Source of the DNA: Polyangia bacterium
GTDB lineage: Bacteria; Myxococcota_A; Polyangia; Polyangiales; JAUICN01
DNA length: 64,000 nucleotides
Reading direction: 5' to 3'
NCBI GenBank assembly: GCA_030427835.1
Contig: JAUICN010000004.1
Coordinates: forward strand, 186,001 to 250,000
The position numbers and the translations under genes are program-made. Positions 26,501 through 34,181 of this stretch are shown in pieces; the stretch's first letter is position 1; each line of letters opens with the position of its first letter. The notes under the pieces are model-generated. The model made no database searches. It worked only from the letters and a program-made list of their open reading frames with translations, and was not told the origin of the DNA.

Positions 26501-27997
26501 CGGTTGCTCGACTGCTACCAGAAGACGCGACAGTGGGATCACGCCATTGAAATCATCGAGGCCATTCGTGACATGGATTCCCGACCCGAGGCCAAGTCCA
26601 AGTACACCTACACCATGGCCGTGGTACTGCGCGACGAGCTCAAGGATCCGGACGCTGCCCTAGAGCGGTTCAACGAAGCGCTGGATCAGGACCCCACCCA
26701 GCTCAAGGCCTTTGAGGCGATCAATCGGTTGCACACCGAGCAACGCCAATGGAAGGAACTGGAGCGAGCCTACCGTAAGATGCTTCACCGGGTGGTGGGC
26801 AAGGGCAACGCCGATCTGGAGTTTGATCTCTGGCACAACCTCGGCATCATCTACCGGGATCGTCAAAACAACCTGGCCGCCGCCGCAGAGTCCTTCGAAA
26901 TGGCAAGCCAGATCAAGCCAGACAACGCCCGTGAGCACGGGATTCTCGCAGAACTCTACGAGCGGGTTCCGGATTCCATCGAGCGGGCCATCGAGCACCA
27001 CCAATGGATTCTACGGTCGGATCCCTACAACGTGGAACCCTATCGGGCGCTCTATCGTTTGTACTTTCAGGCCCGCGCCTACGACAAGGCCTGGTGTTTG
27101 GCCGCGGCCCTTACCTTCTTGAAAAAGGCAGACAGCGAACAGCACCAGTTCTTTGAGCAGTACCGTCCCAAGGGAACGATCAAGCCCCGTGCACGCCTGG
27201 ACAACGAACTATGGGTCAAGCACGTGTTTCACCCGGGAGAAGATCTCTATGTCAGTAAGATACTGGAGGCATTGGCTCCAGCCGTGTACCAACTGCGAGC
27301 CACCTCAGACCGTGCCCTGAAGCTCCAAAAAAAGCACCTTGTGGATCCCCAGCAATCCACGGCCACCTTTGCGCGGACATTTGGGTTTGTTTCCCAGGTG
27401 TTTAATGTGCCCACCGTACCAAGGTTGTTTCTTCGTTCGGATCTTCAAGGTGGATTGAGTCACGTGGTGGGAAGCCACCCCCCAGCTCTTGTGTGCGGTG
27501 CAAGCTTGCTATCCGGGTTTTCGCCCCAGGATCTGGCCTTCGTGGTGGGTCGGCAACTGGCCTATTTCCGACCTGAACATATCGTGCGAACGATGATCAC
27601 CACCCATACCGAGTTGAAAACACTGCTCCTGGCGGGCCTTCGTATCGGTGGAGTTGGCCCCGACGATCCCGAGGTGGAGAAGACCGCAGCCAACCTGAGC
27701 TCGGCCCTTGCTCCCACCCAGCTGGAGGCCCTGCGGGCCATCGCCAAGCGTTTTGTGGATGAGGGCGCCCAGGCCAATGTCAAACGTTGGATGCAGTTGG
27801 TGGATGTGAGTTGTTGCCGCGCCGGGCTTTTGGCCTCAAGTGACCTGGAATCTTCCGTGAAAATGGTGCAATCCCTGCCTGCGGAGGGGCCCACCGATCT
27901 CCCGCCCAAGGACAAGGTCACCGAACTCGTACTGTTCAGTGTTTCAGAGTCCTATTTTCAGCTGCGCGAAGCCCTGGGCATTCAAATATCGGTATAG
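17555..27997 (+). CDS. Giant TPR protein with pseudo-peptidase C-terminus (AgmK/GltI-like)
   Basis: The predicted 3480-residue protein starts at a GTG that overlaps the previous stop and has GGAGG seven bases upstream. There is no signal peptide, so it should be cytoplasmic. Residues 1 to about 3190 are an almost unbroken series of degenerate TPR pairs in 70-75-residue units: W-x-x-L-x-x-L-L/LE, then L-A-x-L, then DP-x-x-A-x-x-x-(Y/F)-x-x-(V/A)-L, ending in AL-x-x-L-x-x-LY. Myxococcus AgmK/GltI is likewise a giant cytoplasmic TPR protein of more than 3000 residues needed for gliding. The last 290 residues are different and globular: SHPPALVCGASLL, then DLAFVVGRQLAYFRPEH. This resembles the M48 metallopeptidase core, but the HExxH zinc motif reads GRQLA, so it should be inactive. 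Confidence 0.85.
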   Translation: MSDDNAPSDAEKASTVDLEQLDAQIEQHRTQKRWSDVVRLLVQKADQVPEQPDLQIQCWMEAGKLAEERNALEAIRCFERVLEVRSNDEDAVGRLRELYQRRRDWEKLVALLRNEAEEFQGEARMDRLVEIGDLATQRLRKPDLCIELWNEVLDAEPRHERALRALAPLHERARQWEPLAQVMEGLVEISNDPTEQVQSLHKLGLLYSDKLENEARAMETFERVLVLAPEDRRAQEQLKRRQIALGRWDDLETLFSQQGRWDELIRVLEREAESADRTQEEKVALLFRVARLWNEEREKPERAMRAYEKVLQVDDSNLDAADRLLEIYREGRDPRKLAQVLEVKRVHTEDEAQQIQLLEELLALYNDRLRDPSGALRCQLSLLALEPERAERVEALASLAPSAEDGWAQLVDRLPPILGAESAPSGDLALDLGTLLAQALQHTGDTDNAIDQYQGVLQQQPERIGVYGPLAELLRQPVDEGEQVEAGSNLNLERSEQLAQTLQGWLDNDPDGENRRPVLLELGQLQARTLSQPERAVETLVLLLGQGSQEQQAEQVDLDGIQIQAFELLAALYEESSRWAELAALLEQRVNVRGASNEDEQITLQARLAQVHVEHLADPRSGVAVLQAIASQGELPDTSVQLLEALLQSSAAEGSDTPGDSEPKEASEETREAASQLLDAVYEAQERHDERLTLHRSMADRASSPEAVAWHLRVVATLLDTQQEDVDGALAAWQQSIEADPSNDDALSEYLAFAEQRDRLEQVTEQLSSLAKSSGSEGATAAHLWRAVGRLRLEKLEDAQGATEAFMHARSLNPDDVQNLQSLANLLEQFSRWEELKDVLTSLASAQEDSLDRVDVLLRRARVEAHSMGDRATAIETLGVLTAVPDVYSEEAFDELIQLLDAESRHGEMVETLSRMIEETPDMERALELQLNRAKVQHHKLDAAAAALADYAGILESEPTHSDVTTQLEMLLDQAAPQEKKDAAQLLVQVYGALEDAARLASVYLRLADVLEDPNEIEDALDQAAELQENQLKDLSAAFETRARWFALRPDSLPGRSALEGLAESLNKWGELIAQYNRVASSSDSTTEVALSSGTRAELFSRAGELAHSRLNDPALAIENYESALGCSDNPLEILEVLTTLYVSTGDRKGQARVLEHTAEASQDPTTRVQSWMGAAKIHAGADQESGQGDVSEESRTEAIRLLQLARGEDPENLEILDFLCSLYQGSGDVRSLVEVLQSSAQVDPEPDGQITRWMRVSQLLQDSPDLPEEPEHPTTAVHALEQVLNIDPTHSEALQGLALLHREAESWEPLLEVLDKQLQVEDSKEKQIEIHGAMASLLHRKLNDTPRAIDIYRDILSEESGHQESVDALHEIALERAHRSLAMAVLEPELTMAANWERLIQIHTQVVDAEQVGTRAGNQDALQNDSTEEDADLESGPVPEPQDLEESLRQQRNAMTRIAEIQELELNDQAAAYDAWVHPSLFQPTEDSQLLKLQQLAEATGRFPDLVQRVGSHADALEDDILKGDLFETAATLSETKADDVAQAITWLEKAVQLDPERSDAQTALERLYNDQARWDDLIGLLEGRAEHAAYPEDALDLQCHIGRVLLEKKIDLDGAIGRYERVLQSAPEHELARTALLELFARGVEVVRIAQILEPLYRAEQQWDQVLHVLETWLGAEESPEQRQQLLAKLVRVADEKLADPELTFAWVQRALLEDPRNDQWLGLIKQLGDQLGCWPDVAETFAAALNVVEIDADAPSSVEDDGSSHIPWGCGWELAQVYLGPLGDMERAEATCRRLLAWRDTDEVLALLDKLYSERNMHEPLIEVLKRRTAHHEDSRDVQEFQYRTARALFQGLGKADEAARLLESDPTGSHPAESYPEGGSSGEGASFHLGSTRILQSIYAQRQDAPKLFQFMELERDHTSGDAARADVVARMAHVAWHQLGDAPRATELWNQVLELRGEDREALNALGDIHASQENWQDLKDVLERESAVVDDEQQRAAVDADLARLLWKRLDRPDRALECFERVLDVDPTHREALFSMADIHQGAGRHHEQVDAINRIVDACGDHLSSVERAHLHMELGWLYSTHLEQPMDAVEAYRSLLDQDPNHTLALDAMEFIQRQEQMWDDCLETMEKRIATMESSEQQCLEYRRAFDLCVVSLQDASRGVSYLEGMLSINAYDPFAFEALQEIYQTEERWEDLISLFLDRYEVSESTPERTGLLRECAHLYNDQMGDAEQAFEALRIAWTEDFTDNAIADELERFAATTQSWNVLLETANETLQTEQDIQVRIAICLRCARWYGQRLGRPDYALPYYQQVLSMDPASVPAMRQMAELHKQAGEWQTYSEALLRLVDMAQDPAEKAEIYVELGDLYEQQFSQMERAVAMYRAALDHDPKSHLAMHALERLYDESEQWAALLEILQSQLSLVETQEDGISIRLRMAQAHEYRIRDMDGAIQAYEQVRQMDPGNGVALKGLERLYSSQEKWAELLDILEAELQRSTIERERVDILERQATLWEEQFLKPERAVQCLERLVEEFPQHVEGMARLSHLYRTTRQWDSLVENLEQRVSLSTARAEKVQLHRELGQVWVDHMGKADRAIDALLDALNLDENDPATLVELARAYGQDNDHGRAAETWERVIALTPDPAERVELLMRLGQLFEQQLNDELAALDKYEAVLALDSTRMDALAAVRRINEQRQDWPEVVRILEMQIQSDASEHVRARLHVELGTILRDQLQDRDAGLRAFEAALELDRRQPQAAYPVAMHYVEHERWEEAFPLLDLLVRQGASQDGDEQEMALMLGEAARHLANHEAAVRAFERAHQMDATDLRALQGLADAHFAAGNWEQTFKFYQLLLSHHRDSLAPTDLAEVYYHLALARREQGDRRKAVHMLEKAVEVDAYHEPSLQVLVGVHTESQSWDQVVHYKRQLLETWTDEQKRFETLIEIGDTWKDHIQNRAKASEAYTEARALRPDDHQVLHRLLDCYQKTRQWDHAIEIIEAIRDMDSRPEAKSKYTYTMAVVLRDELKDPDAALERFNEALDQDPTQLKAFEAINRLHTEQRQWKELERAYRKMLHRVVGKGNADLEFDLWHNLGIIYRDRQNNLAAAAESFEMASQIKPDNAREHGILAELYERVPDSIERAIEHHQWILRSDPYNVEPYRALYRLYFQARAYDKAWCLAAALTFLKKADSEQHQFFEQYRPKGTIKPRARLDNELWVKHVFHPGEDLYVSKILEALAPAVYQLRATSDRALKLQKKHLVDPQQSTATFARTFGFVSQVFNVPTVPRLFLRSDLQGGLSHVVGSHPPALVCGASLLSGFSPQDLAFVVGRQLAYFRPEHIVRTMITTHTELKTLLLAGLRIGGVGPDDPEVEKTAANLSSALAPTQLEALRAIAKRFVDEGAQANVKRWMQLVDVSCCRAGLLASSDLESSVKMVQSLPAEGPTDLPPKDKVTELVLFSVSESYFQLREALGIQISV

Positions 27998-28057
27998 AGC
28001 CTGGTGCCACAGAACCCCACACTCCTTCGTGACCGATCCACAACCTGATACACTGCA

Positions 28058-30028
28058 GTGGTGGCCAAGGAAGACCCAGTAGGCCTTCTCCAGAATCAAG
28101 TGGAGTTTGGTCGTTACGAGCCCCTGTTCCGAATTGCGGCAGGGGGCATGGCGGAGGTGTACGCCGCGCGGGTTTCGGGTGTGGCCGGCTTCGAAAAGCT
28201 GGTAGCTGTCAAACGCATGCTGCCCCAGCTGGCAGATGACGAAGAGTTCGTCACCATGTTCCTGGACGAGGCCAAGGTGGCCGCCCACATCAACAGCCCC
28301 CACGTGGTGCAAACCCTGGAACTGGGCCAGGGGAGTGACAATTCACTCTACATCGCCATGGAGTTGGTGGTGGGCGTGACCCTGGCGCGGTTGCTCCGGT
28401 GGTCGGCCCGAAACCGTTACCCCATACCCATCGGTGTGGCCGTGAACCTCCTATGGCAGGCGTCCCAGGGCCTTCACGATGCCCACGAGGCCACCACCGC
28501 CCTCGGCGAGCCCCTGGACGTGGTGCACCGGGATGTATCCCCCCAAAACATCCTTGTTGGAGTGAACGGCCGTGTGCGACTCACCGACTTTGGTGTGGCC
28601 AAGGCCATGCGCCGTGCCACCCGTACGGAAGCCGGCCGCATTAAGGGTAAGTACGCCTACTGCGCGCCCGAGCATATTACAGGCAAGGACGTGGACCGTC
28701 GTGCGGACGTGTTTAGCCTTGGTGTGGTGGCCTGGGAGTTTTTCACCGGGCAGAGATTGTTTTTGGGGGATCATCCCGCAGAAACCATCGAACGGGTACG
28801 CACCATGCCCATCCCCGCCCTCCATCAGGTGCGACCCGACGTTCCCCAGAGTGTCTCCGACGCCGTGTCCTGGGCCCTCGAGCGTGACCTGACCGCCCGG
28901 GCGCCCACGGCCCTCGCGTTTGGTGAGGCCCTGCGGGCCGCGGCCCTGGAACATCAAGGCCAGCCAGAGAAGGAAGAAATCATCCGTTTCGTCCGGTCTG
29001 CGGGGGGTGAGGCCTTGCACCGACTCCAGGACAATATTGTGCGTGCATTGAAGGACCGCCGTGCGATTGAAGCGCTTCAGGCCCAGGGTGACCTTGGGCT
29101 CACCCCCACTGCAGGCTCGCGCACAGAATCGGGTGACCACCCTTCGGCGGTTCCTAGGACGCCAGCCCCTGGATCGCCAGCCCCTGGAACACCGCCCAGG
29201 GATTCGACCCGATACAGTCCACCCCAGAGCCATGGGTCCCCATCGAGCAGTACCCCTCCCCAACCGGGCCTGACGCGCGAGGATCACGCGCTCAGGGATT
29301 CTGTGCCCATGGAAGAAACCCTGGATCCCACGGACTTGGAGGAGGTGGTGGTGCCCGTGGAGCAACGGGACGCGGACGCTTCGGTGCCCGGAGCCGCGAC
29401 CAAACCCGGAAGTGTGTTCCCACCCCAGTTGGGCCTAACGTCACCCCTTCCCCCCAATCCGGTACCACGTCAGGCGCCCACCCGTTGGCCCCTGGCGCTC
29501 AAGGTGACGGTGGGGGCATCGGTGTTGTTGTTGCTTGCCGGGGCCGCGCTTGTGGCAATGGGTTGGCTGCGCGGCACCCCCTATCGCAACAACGAGGTGC
29601 CCAGCGGCCCAACCCCGGGCTCGGCCCGACCGCCCACACAGGTCAATCTCGGCCACGAGCCCGTCAGGATCGAAGCCTATTCTTCGGAGAACACTACCGA
29701 CCACGAAGATCCTCCCTTGCAAGGAGAGCCTTCGTCCCTTGGCACAGGTACCCGAAATTCACCCACGCCAGGATCCGAGGATCCCACCGTCCCAGGGGCG
29801 GGCAGCGGAGGCCGTACCCAAGGAGGTCATTCAAACTTAGGGCAGACGCCCACCCCCCCCACGGGCGGTTCTGCCACAGGCCAGCACGGCGACACCAGGG
29901 CGGAAACGGGCTCAACGATTGGCCCAGCAGCGGACCCAGCAAGGAGCCCAGCAAAGGATCCGACGAACGACCCGGCAAGCGGAATGGTGGGGCTTGATGT
30001 CTTTGACAGGGACAGGGAAGCCGAATGA
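28058..30028 (+). CDS. Transmembrane Ser/Thr protein kinase
   Basis: This is a 656-residue Hanks-type kinase. The catalytic domain (about 18-290) has the glycine loop AAGGMAEVY, the lysine in VAVKRM, the catalytic loop HRDVSPQNIL, DFGVAK and the APE-like CAPEH. A Pro/Ser-rich juxtamembrane linker leads to one transmembrane helix (about 480-503) and a periplasmic tail of about 150 low-complexity residues (Pro, Gly, Thr, Asp) with no recognisable sensor domain. It starts at a GTG 61 bases downstream of the giant TPR gene on the same strand and may be in its operon. Its neighbours include an FHA-containing protein, so a regulatory link to the envelope machine is plausible but not shown. The stop overlaps the start of tsaE (ATGA). 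Confidence 0.92.
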   Translation: MVAKEDPVGLLQNQVEFGRYEPLFRIAAGGMAEVYAARVSGVAGFEKLVAVKRMLPQLADDEEFVTMFLDEAKVAAHINSPHVVQTLELGQGSDNSLYIAMELVVGVTLARLLRWSARNRYPIPIGVAVNLLWQASQGLHDAHEATTALGEPLDVVHRDVSPQNILVGVNGRVRLTDFGVAKAMRRATRTEAGRIKGKYAYCAPEHITGKDVDRRADVFSLGVVAWEFFTGQRLFLGDHPAETIERVRTMPIPALHQVRPDVPQSVSDAVSWALERDLTARAPTALAFGEALRAAALEHQGQPEKEEIIRFVRSAGGEALHRLQDNIVRALKDRRAIEALQAQGDLGLTPTAGSRTESGDHPSAVPRTPAPGSPAPGTPPRDSTRYSPPQSHGSPSSSTPPQPGLTREDHALRDSVPMEETLDPTDLEEVVVPVEQRDADASVPGAATKPGSVFPPQLGLTSPLPPNPVPRQAPTRWPLALKVTVGASVLLLLAGAALVAMGWLRGTPYRNNEVPSGPTPGSARPPTQVNLGHEPVRIEAYSSENTTDHEDPPLQGEPSSLGTGTRNSPTPGSEDPTVPGAGSGGRTQGGHSNLGQTPTPPTGGSATGQHGDTRAETGSTIGPAADPARSPAKDPTNDPASGMVGLDVFDRDREAE

Positions 30029-30579
30029 GCCCTCCACATCCCCGGCAACCCCTGTCCGACCGTACATCGAAACCTGCTGCAGAAGGTGGGCTCGAGGGGA
30101 TCCACACAACGGTGGAACTCCCCACCGAGGCCAGCACCCAGGATTGGGCCCGGGCCCTGGCACCCCAGCTCAAGGGAGGAGACGTCCTTTTTTTGGAGGG
30201 GCCCCTAGGTGCGGGGAAAACCGCCCTGGTGCGCTTTCTTGCCCGGAGTTTAGGGCTTGATGAGGACGAGCCCGTACCAAGCCCTTCCTACACGCTTCTG
30301 CAGGAGATCCCTTCGGACCTTCCTATCCTACACGGAGACTTCTACCGGCTGGCAGGGGAGGCCGACGTGGATACCCTGGGCGTGGACGATTGGAATGGGT
30401 TCCCCGGGGTGCTTGTGGTGGAATGGCCCGGGCCCCTGATCGCGCGCCGGACGCCCGACCTGGTACTGACCCTGGAAATCACGGGAGAAACCTCCAGGCG
30501 CCTCTGCGCGACGGCACAATCCGTCCGTGGCCAGGAAATCCTTCGCCACGTCAACCTTGCTCGATCCGGCAATACCTAG
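30025..30579 (+). CDS. tsaE: tRNA threonylcarbamoyladenosine biosynthesis ATPase TsaE
   Basis: TsaE is the ATPase that works with TsaB and TsaD to make t6A at position 37 of ANN-decoding tRNAs. The 184 residues show the P-loop GPLGAGKTALVR (about 58-69), the PSPSYTLLQE segment and LHGDFYRL typical of the family, then VVEWPGPL near the end of the core (E. coli has a Trp-Pro or Trp-Ala pair here). An N-terminal extension of about 30 residues is not conserved. The ATG overlaps the kinase stop. The stop codon TAG lies inside the left inverted repeat of the hairpin element that follows, so the element abuts or has supplied the gene's end. No tsaB or tsaD is in the window. Confidence 0.92.
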   Translation: MSPPHPRQPLSDRTSKPAAEGGLEGIHTTVELPTEASTQDWARALAPQLKGGDVLFLEGPLGAGKTALVRFLARSLGLDEDEPVPSPSYTLLQEIPSDLPILHGDFYRLAGEADVDTLGVDDWNGFPGVLVVEWPGPLIARRTPDLVLTLEITGETSRRLCATAQSVRGQEILRHVNLARSGNT

Positions 30580-30741
30580 ACCGCTTCGTGTTTTAGATGA
30601 ACGAATGATCGGTGTTCAGCGGAGCCACCATGGCGTGACAACCGACGAGGCAATGTAGGAACATTGTTGAGGAGGTTGGAGGGTCATGGTCGCTTTGCTG
30701 GGCTCCGAGGGCCGATCAGGTAAAACGCGAAGCGGTCTAGG
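30575..30741. mobile_element. MITE-like hairpin element with 21-base terminal inverted repeats
   Basis: The ends 30575-30595 and 30721-30741 are inverted copies of each other: 20 of 21 positions pair as Watson-Crick and the remaining one as G-T. The left end begins CCTAGACCGCTTCG and the right end finishes CGAAGCGGTCTAGG. Inner segments continue the fold in nested order: TGATCGG/CCGATCA, CGGAGCC/GGCTCCG, ACCATG/CATGGT, CAACC/GGTTG and a tip CAATGT-AGGA-ACATTG. The whole 167 bases can form one long hairpin. CTAG sits at both borders and could be a 4-base target duplication around 16-base repeats. No ORF is present. A miniature inverted-repeat element is the best reading; a structured leader RNA upstream of carB is the alternative. 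Confidence 0.7.
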
Positions 30742-30782
30742 CCAACCTTGCTCCCGGGAAGGGGGGGTGGTAAGCGCCGCCG

Positions 30783-33700
30783 GTGCCGAGACGTACCGAC
30801 CTAAAAAGCATTCTCCTGTTGGGCTCCGGCCCCATTGTCATTGGCCAGGCCTGCGAGTTTGACTACTCCGGCACCCAGGGCGCCAAAGCCCTACGGCAAG
30901 AGGGGTATCGGGTCATTCTGGTCAACTCCAACCCCGCCACCATCATGACGGACCCGGAGTTTGCGGACCGCACCTATGTGGAGCCCCTCACACCGGAGGT
31001 GGTGGAGCAGATCCTCCGACGGGAAAAACCAGACGCCGTCTTGCCCACCCTGGGTGGCCAAACCGCCCTGAACCTGGCCCTGGAAATGGAATCCCGTGGC
31101 GTGCTTGCCGAACTGGGCATTGAACTGTTGGGCGCACGGGTGGACACCATACACAAGGCGGAAGACCGGGAACTGTTCAAGGCCCTGGTGGAGAAACTGG
31201 GCCTCCGTTGCCCCCGTGCCCGCACGGCCCGTACCCTGGAGGAGGCCCACGAAGCTCTCAAGGAAGTGGGCTTCCCCGTGATCCTTCGCCCGTCCTTTAC
31301 CATGGGAGGTTCCGGGGGCGGCGTGGTCTACAACCGGGAGGATTTCGACAGCGCCATTCTCTGGGCATTTCAACAGAGCCCCACCCACGAGTGTCTTGTG
31401 GAAGAAAGCGTGCTCGGTTGGAAAGAGTATGAGCTGGAGGTTATTCGCGACAGCGCCGACAATTTTTCAGTCATTTGCACCATTGAGAACATCGACCCCA
31501 TGGGAGTCCACACGGGGGATTCGGTGACCGTGGCGCCGGCCATGACCCTCACTGACAAGGAGTACCAACGGCTCCGGGACGCGTCGCGCCGGATCATCAC
31601 TGAGGTGGGCGTGGAAACGGGAGGCGCGAACATCCAGTTCGGTGTCAACCCCGACAACGGCGACTTCGTAGTCATTGAAATGAATCCGCGGGTGTCCCGT
31701 TCCAGTGCTCTTGCGTCGAAGGCCACCGGTTACCCCATCGCAAAGATCGCAGCGAAACTGGCCGTGGGATACACGCTGGATGAACTGCGCAACGACATGA
31801 CCGGCACCAGCGCCGCCTTTGAACCCACCATCGACTACGTGGTAGTAAAAGCACCCCGGTTTGCCTTTGAAAAGTTCCCGGGAGCGGACCCAAGGCTCAC
31901 CACCCAAATGAAATCCGTGGGCGAAGCCATGTCCATCGGGCGCACGTTCTCAGAGGCGTTTCAGAAGGCCATGCGTTCCCTGGAAATCGGCCGGGATGGG
32001 CTCGACAGTCTACTCGACCGCGTGGACTACCCGCGGTTGGCGCAACAGTTGCGGCTCAAGAGTGTGGGCACCGACGAAAGTTCTCCCCTGTCTGAGATCC
32101 CCCTGCTTGCCACCCGGCCGGGCACACCTGGCAGTGTTTCTGCTGCGGATCCACGTGCCCCGGGGATCCACGCAAAGGAAATTTCGCCCGATCAGGTCCA
32201 CCCCCACCAGGGTGTGCCCCTGGGAGAACTGCGTCGGGCCATTGCCGACATCATTCAAACCCCCCTGGCCGAGAGACTCTTCTATTTGGCCGACGGGTTT
32301 CGCGTGGGGCTTGGGATCGAGGAGGTCCATGACCGTACGAAGATCGACCCATGGTTTCTACATCACCTGCGGTCCATCGCGTTGAAGACGAACCGGGGCC
32401 CCACCGCAGAGCACAACCCCCAGGGCGAAACCCTGTTCTACAAAGTGGATACCTGCGCCGGCGAGTTTGAGGCGAAAACCAACTATTTCTATTCCACCCG
32501 ATCCCGTGGGGGCACCCTGGGCGGCCCGGCCGCGGGCAATCCTGTCTCTGAAGCCACCGTTGCCGACGACAAGCCCGTCATGATCCTTGGCGGCGGCCCA
32601 AACCGCATTGGCCAGGGCATTGAGTTTGATTACTGCTGCGTGCACGCGGCCTTTGCCTGTCGCGAATTGAACATCCCCTCGGTGATGGTGAACTGCAATC
32701 CGGAGACCGTCTCCACCGACTTCGACACCTCCGACCGTCTTTACTTCGAACCACTAACCTTTGAAGACGTCATGAACATTGTGGCCGTGGAACAGCCCCG
32801 GGGCGTCATTGTGCAGCTGGGTGGGCAGACTCCCCTCAAGCTGGCGGTACAACTTGCGGAGGCCGGCGTGCCTATTCTGGGCACCCCTGCCGACGCCATC
32901 GATCGTGCAGAGGACCGCGAGCGGTTCGATGCACTTCTCGAAAAACTAAAACTCAAGCGCCCACCTGGAAACACGGCCACCAGCGTGGAGCAGGCCCTGC
33001 AAGTCACCAAGGACCTGGGCTTCCCTGTGGTGGTTCGCCCAAGCTACGTGCTTGGTGGCCGAGCCATGGAAATCGTGCATTCCGGCGATGACCTCATGCG
33101 CTTCATTCAAGCCGCCTTCGATGCGGTGCGCGGCGCGGCAAGCCAAACCATTCTCGTGGATCGCTTTCTCCAGGATGCCATCGAGGTGGATGTGGATTGT
33201 GTGTGCGACGGCAAGCAGGTGGTGATCGGCGCCATCATGCAACACATCGAGGAAGCGGGAGTGCACTCCGGGGATTCCTCCCTTGTGCTTCCGGCCCACA
33301 CCCTGTCCGAATCCCTGTTGGATGAAATCCGGGAATCCACCCGCGCCATGGCCCTTGAGTTGGGAGTGGTCGGTCTCATGAACGTGCAGTACGCGGTTCA
33401 GGGAGACGACGTGTACGTCATTGAGGTGAACCCGCGGGCCTCCCGCACGGTGCCCTTTGTGGCCAAGGCCACGGGGTTCCCGCTCGCGCGCATCGCAGCC
33501 AAGGTCATGATGGGCCATTCCCTGGAATCCCTTGGGTACACCAAAGAGATCATCCCCACCCACGTTGCCGTGAAGGAGTCGGTGTTCCCCTTTCACAAGT
33601 TTGCGGGCGTGGACACCCTGTTGGGCCCCGAAATGCGGTCCACGGGTGAGGTCATGGGCATCGACCAAAACTTCCCCCGGGCCTTCATGAAAGCCCAGCT

Positions 33701-34130
33701 CGCCGCCTCCACCGCTCTTCCCGAAAAAGGCACGGTGCTGCTGAGTGTTCGTGACGGCGACAAGCCTTCCATATGCAAGGTGGCACAACGTCTTCAGGAG
33801 GCGGGGTTCAGCCTGGTGGCCACGCGAGGCACCGCCGACGCCCTTCGGCAGGCATCCATCGAGGTCGACGTGGTGAACAGGGTCAACGAGGGGCGGCCCC
33901 ACATTGTGGATATGCTCCGCAATGACGAGATTCACATGGTGATCAACACCACCGAGGGGGCCAGGGCCATCGAGGACAGCAAATCTTTGCGTAGGCAGAC
34001 CCTACTCAGCGGCGTGCCCTACTTCACCACCGCCGCTGCCGCCGAGGCCGCCGCCCAGGCCATGCAAGAAGCCCAAAAAGGCCCCATCCAGGTCCGTTCC
34101 CTCCAGGAGTTCGCCGCCACCGCAGGATAG
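30783..34130 (+). CDS. carB: Carbamoyl-phosphate synthase large subunit
   Basis: CarB makes carbamoyl phosphate from bicarbonate, ammonia and two ATP for pyrimidine and arginine synthesis. Two homologous ATP-grasp halves are evident. The first starts [29 protein letters not shown] and the second starts near residue 595 with [23 protein letters not shown]; both carry the [20 protein letters not shown]-type or [18 protein letters not shown]-type metal-binding segments. A C-terminal MGS-like domain ends the protein. It has 1115 residues against about 1070 usually. The excess is largely a Ser/Pro-rich insertion near residues 430-475 in the oligomerisation region. The start is a GTG preceded by a G-rich stretch. 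No carA is present in the window, so the glutaminase subunit is encoded elsewhere. Confidence 0.97.
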   Translation: MPRRTDLKSILLLGSGPIVIGQACEFDYSGTQGAKALRQEGYRVILVNSNPATIMTDPEFADRTYVEPLTPEVVEQILRREKPDAVLPTLGGQTALNLALEMESRGVLAELGIELLGARVDTIHKAEDRELFKALVEKLGLRCPRARTARTLEEAHEALKEVGFPVILRPSFTMGGSGGGVVYNREDFDSAILWAFQQSPTHECLVEESVLGWKEYELEVIRDSADNFSVICTIENIDPMGVHTGDSVTVAPAMTLTDKEYQRLRDASRRIITEVGVETGGANIQFGVNPDNGDFVVIEMNPRVSRSSALASKATGYPIAKIAAKLAVGYTLDELRNDMTGTSAAFEPTIDYVVVKAPRFAFEKFPGADPRLTTQMKSVGEAMSIGRTFSEAFQKAMRSLEIGRDGLDSLLDRVDYPRLAQQLRLKSVGTDESSPLSEIPLLATRPGTPGSVSAADPRAPGIHAKEISPDQVHPHQGVPLGELRRAIADIIQTPLAERLFYLADGFRVGLGIEEVHDRTKIDPWFLHHLRSIALKTNRGPTAEHNPQGETLFYKVDTCAGEFEAKTNYFYSTRSRGGTLGGPAAGNPVSEATVADDKPVMILGGGPNRIGQGIEFDYCCVHAAFACRELNIPSVMVNCNPETVSTDFDTSDRLYFEPLTFEDVMNIVAVEQPRGVIVQLGGQTPLKLAVQLAEAGVPILGTPADAIDRAEDRERFDALLEKLKLKRPPGNTATSVEQALQVTKDLGFPVVVRPSYVLGGRAMEIVHSGDDLMRFIQAAFDAVRGAASQTILVDRFLQDAIEVDVDCVCDGKQVVIGAIMQHIEEAGVHSGDSSLVLPAHTLSESLLDEIRESTRAMALELGVVGLMNVQYAVQGDDVYVIEVNPRASRTVPFVAKATGFPLARIAAKVMMGHSLESLGYTKEIIPTHVAVKESVFPFHKFAGVDTLLGPEMRSTGEVMGIDQNFPRAFMKAQLAASTALPEKGTVLLSVRDGDKPSICKVAQRLQEAGFSLVATRGTADALRQASIEVDVVNRVNEGRPHIVDMLRNDEIHMVINTTEGARAIEDSKSLRRQTLLSGVPYFTTAAAAEAAAQAMQEAQKGPIQVRSLQEFAATAG

Positions 34131-34181
34131 GGGGAATGTCATCCTTGCTGACGGCACCGTGAGGGCTACAGTGTGGGCACT

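Noticed and set aside
25253-26542. 429-codon minus-strand frame inside the giant TPR gene
   Set aside because: Same reason: no motif, and the sense strand has continuous TPR structure across the region.
30575-30741. A pyrimidine attenuator or PyrR-type leader for carB
   Set aside because: There is no terminator with a T-run and no leader peptide. The CTAG borders and near-perfect ends fit a mobile element better, though a structured RNA is not excluded.
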